Below are positions 14,401 through 14,895 of a DNA stretch of 14,895 nucleotides, one piece after another; positions within the stretch are counted from its first letter, which is position 1; each line of letters opens with the position of its first letter. Where the stretch lies: NCBI GenBank assembly GCA_030040725.1, contig JASHTD010000469.1, positions 1 to 14,895 on the forward strand. Reading direction: 5' to 3'. The position numbers were made by a program, and so were the translations under genes. The DNA is from Candidatus Sulfotelmatobacter sp. Lineage in GTDB: Bacteria; Acidobacteriota; Terriglobia; Terriglobales; Acidobacteriaceae. A model generated the notes under the pieces. That model was not told where the DNA came from, searched no databases, and worked only from the letters and a program-made list of their open reading frames with translations.

Positions 14401-14895
14401 CGTCCGCCGCACACGATCGAGAAGCTGTCTAAAGCTGGGATCGCCCGCCAGATCGGTCCGCAGAGGAATCGTATTCAGAAAATAACCAAGCAGCCTTTCG
14501 CTGCCAGGCTCGCTCCGTCCGGCCGTGTTGCTCCCGATGATGATGTCTTCTTGTCCGCTGTAGCGAGAAAGCAGAACGTTGAACGCCGCAAGCAGGGCCA
14601 TGAACAGGGTCACGCCCTCTTTGCGGCACAACTCGCGGAGCGCCTCACTCAATTGCGCTGGCAATAAGACAGTCTGCATCGCCCCGGAAAAGCTGTGCAC
14701 CGGTAGCGCAGGTTCTGCCATGGGCAACTGCAGCGAAGGTAACGGTGCGCTCAACTGCCGTCGCCAGTAATTCAGGTGCGACTCCAGTTCTGCGCCTTCC
14801 AGACGCTGATGCTGCCACATCGCATAATCCCCAAACTGAAACGGCAGTTCTTCCAACGGCGACGGCTGGTTGCCGGAAAAGGCGTCGTAAAGCGC
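11428..14895 (-). CDS. Non-ribosomal peptide synthetase, last module C(partial)-A-PCP-TE (N-terminal part missing)
   Basis: The frame is open to the right edge, giving 1155 residues of a larger protein. An in-frame TTG at 14856 is not the true start, because the coding upstream still reads as condensation domain. Window residues 1-270: end of a condensation domain, with FGDYAMWQ (21-28), GYFLNTIPLR (137-146), HDEVPLD (172-178) and RNPLFQ (192-197); the HHxxxDG part lies outside. About 305-800: adenylation domain with YTSGSTGAPKG (457-467), NEYGPTEA (595-602), YRTGD (685-689) and NGKID (793-797). Carrier protein with LGGHSLLA, where S851 takes phosphopantetheine. About 905-1155: alpha/beta-hydrolase thioesterase, LAGLCVNAVIAYEVA, where C978 stands at the nucleophile position, with D1005 and H1132 as likely partners. 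It should add one amino acid and release the peptide. The product is unknown. Confidence 0.93.
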   Translation of the reverse strand, partial: ALYDAFSGNQPSPLEELPFQFGDYAMWQHQRLEGAELESHLNYWRRQLSAPLPSLQLPMAEPALPVHSFSGAMQTVLLPAQLSEALRELCRKEGVTLFMALLAAFNVLLSRYSGQEDIIIGSNTAGRSEPGSERLLGYFLNTIPLRTDLAGDPSFRQLLDRVRRTTLEALSHDEVPLDRLVAELHPERTANRNPLFQILFSLEPPLPPVGKEWDLTCIDVETGATKFEFCMVLDDRSEGLLCRLIYDIARFDAETVQRIAGHWETLLKSIVDHPEALISQLPIITSSERRKLLIEWNDTALPGEPVMVLDLFHEQAETRADAMAVLCGSKELTYAELDRRAAELARRLKAQGVGANVPVALCLDRSVEMIIAILAVIKSGGAYVPLDPANPSQRLELILADCDPKVLVTQKDSIGEKLSCDAQKLLIDEVLAGDVEHPRTEPRLANCDEGDLAYILYTSGSTGAPKGVQITHRNLAYSTRTRLHYYKEPPERFLLLSSYSFDSSVAGIFHTLCTGGELIIPPRGFRWEGEQLRDLISERKITHLLAVPSLYGEILNGADPAALRSLRSVIVAGEACSRQLVNLHYEIAPQASLFNEYGPTEATVWSTVFECEPGSGETSVPIGRPVADTRVYILDANLEPVPIGVPGELFIGGEGVAQGYLKQPALTERHFVKDRFTANAEAKLYRTGDLARYLPNGDIEFLGRSDQQVKIRGQRVELDEVEAALSRHPAVREAAVLAKLQSAENGMLVAFLAAHSDDSVSAAELREFLRGRLPAYMVPAKFVFLDTLPRTANGKIDRQKLAGMELSADYADEAVRPRDEIEQRLLAIWKDVLKAGSDDVRQDFFELGGHSLLAAKLLLRIEKEFQTTLSPAFIFQSPTVEKMALALRSGRESLRVRAIVPIQRKGTLPPLFWIRGGPRFRLLAQKLGSKRPFLGVDLPYADGIKLPAPHRLEDIAAYLLEAIREEQPEGPYHLAGLCVNAVIAYEVAQQLVRSGQTVALLAMVDAHNHAYYKNPFRDGRYTARIKYHLANLVRMDANETTSYLRERLEEARRKIERITWRLTADRKDRGDDFKNTDSIIHPAFSQYEPKPYPGKIVLLQSSEWPQSPYFEFRLGWEGLVDAMDFRRIQGDHAYLFDEPCVGVLAAMVQEYLGGQ

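Overview
The window is a block of bacterial DNA, moderately GC-rich by eye, in which every credible gene lies on the minus strand, so transcription runs from right (14895) to left (1). Gene content points to a Gram-negative-type envelope: an outer-membrane-type polysaccharide export protein, a Wzz-like co-polymerase, an O-antigen-ligase/Wzy-type polymerase and an ExeA-like ATPase of the kind found in exosortase-linked exopolysaccharide loci. The protein style and the combination of genes resemble Acidobacteriota. That assignment is inference, because the window holds no rRNA or other phylogenetic marker.

Right third (14895-11428): the 3' part of a non-ribosomal peptide synthetase (NRPS) gene that runs off the right edge. 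It encodes the end of a condensation domain, a complete adenylation domain, a carrier protein and a terminal thioesterase. The thioesterase nucleophile appears to be Cys in a GLCVN motif instead of the usual Ser. A 430-base gap (11427-10998) follows, with several small palindromes, a repeated TAAAAAC-containing box and a candidate promoter.

Middle (10997-3604): a polysaccharide assembly operon. In transcription order it encodes an export protein (Poly_export plus SLBB), a Wzz-like chain-length protein without a kinase domain, an ExeA-like ATPase, a polyprenyl-phosphate glycosyl-1-phosphate transferase, a Wzy/ligase-type membrane protein and a WecG/TagA/CpsF glycosyltransferase. Together these account for starting a glycan on undecaprenyl phosphate, adding an early sugar, polymerising it, controlling its length and exporting it.

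Left (3523-1): a tailoring section with a GDP-mannose 3,5-epimerase-like enzyme, two dissimilar sulfotransferases, a small two-CxxC protein overlapping the second sulfotransferase by ATGA, and the first 71 codons of a NodU/CmcH-type carbamoyltransferase that leaves the left edge. The simplest reading is an exported polysaccharide with L-galactose- or L-gulose-type sugar, decorated with sulfate and carbamoyl groups. The most unusual aspect is the upstream NRPS, which may make a peptide joined to or co-regulated with the glycan, or may only be a neighbour. No flippase, and no glycosyltransferase other than the WecG-like one, is visible, so the locus must extend beyond the window. I saw no tRNA, rRNA, CRISPR array, insertion sequence or phage gene.
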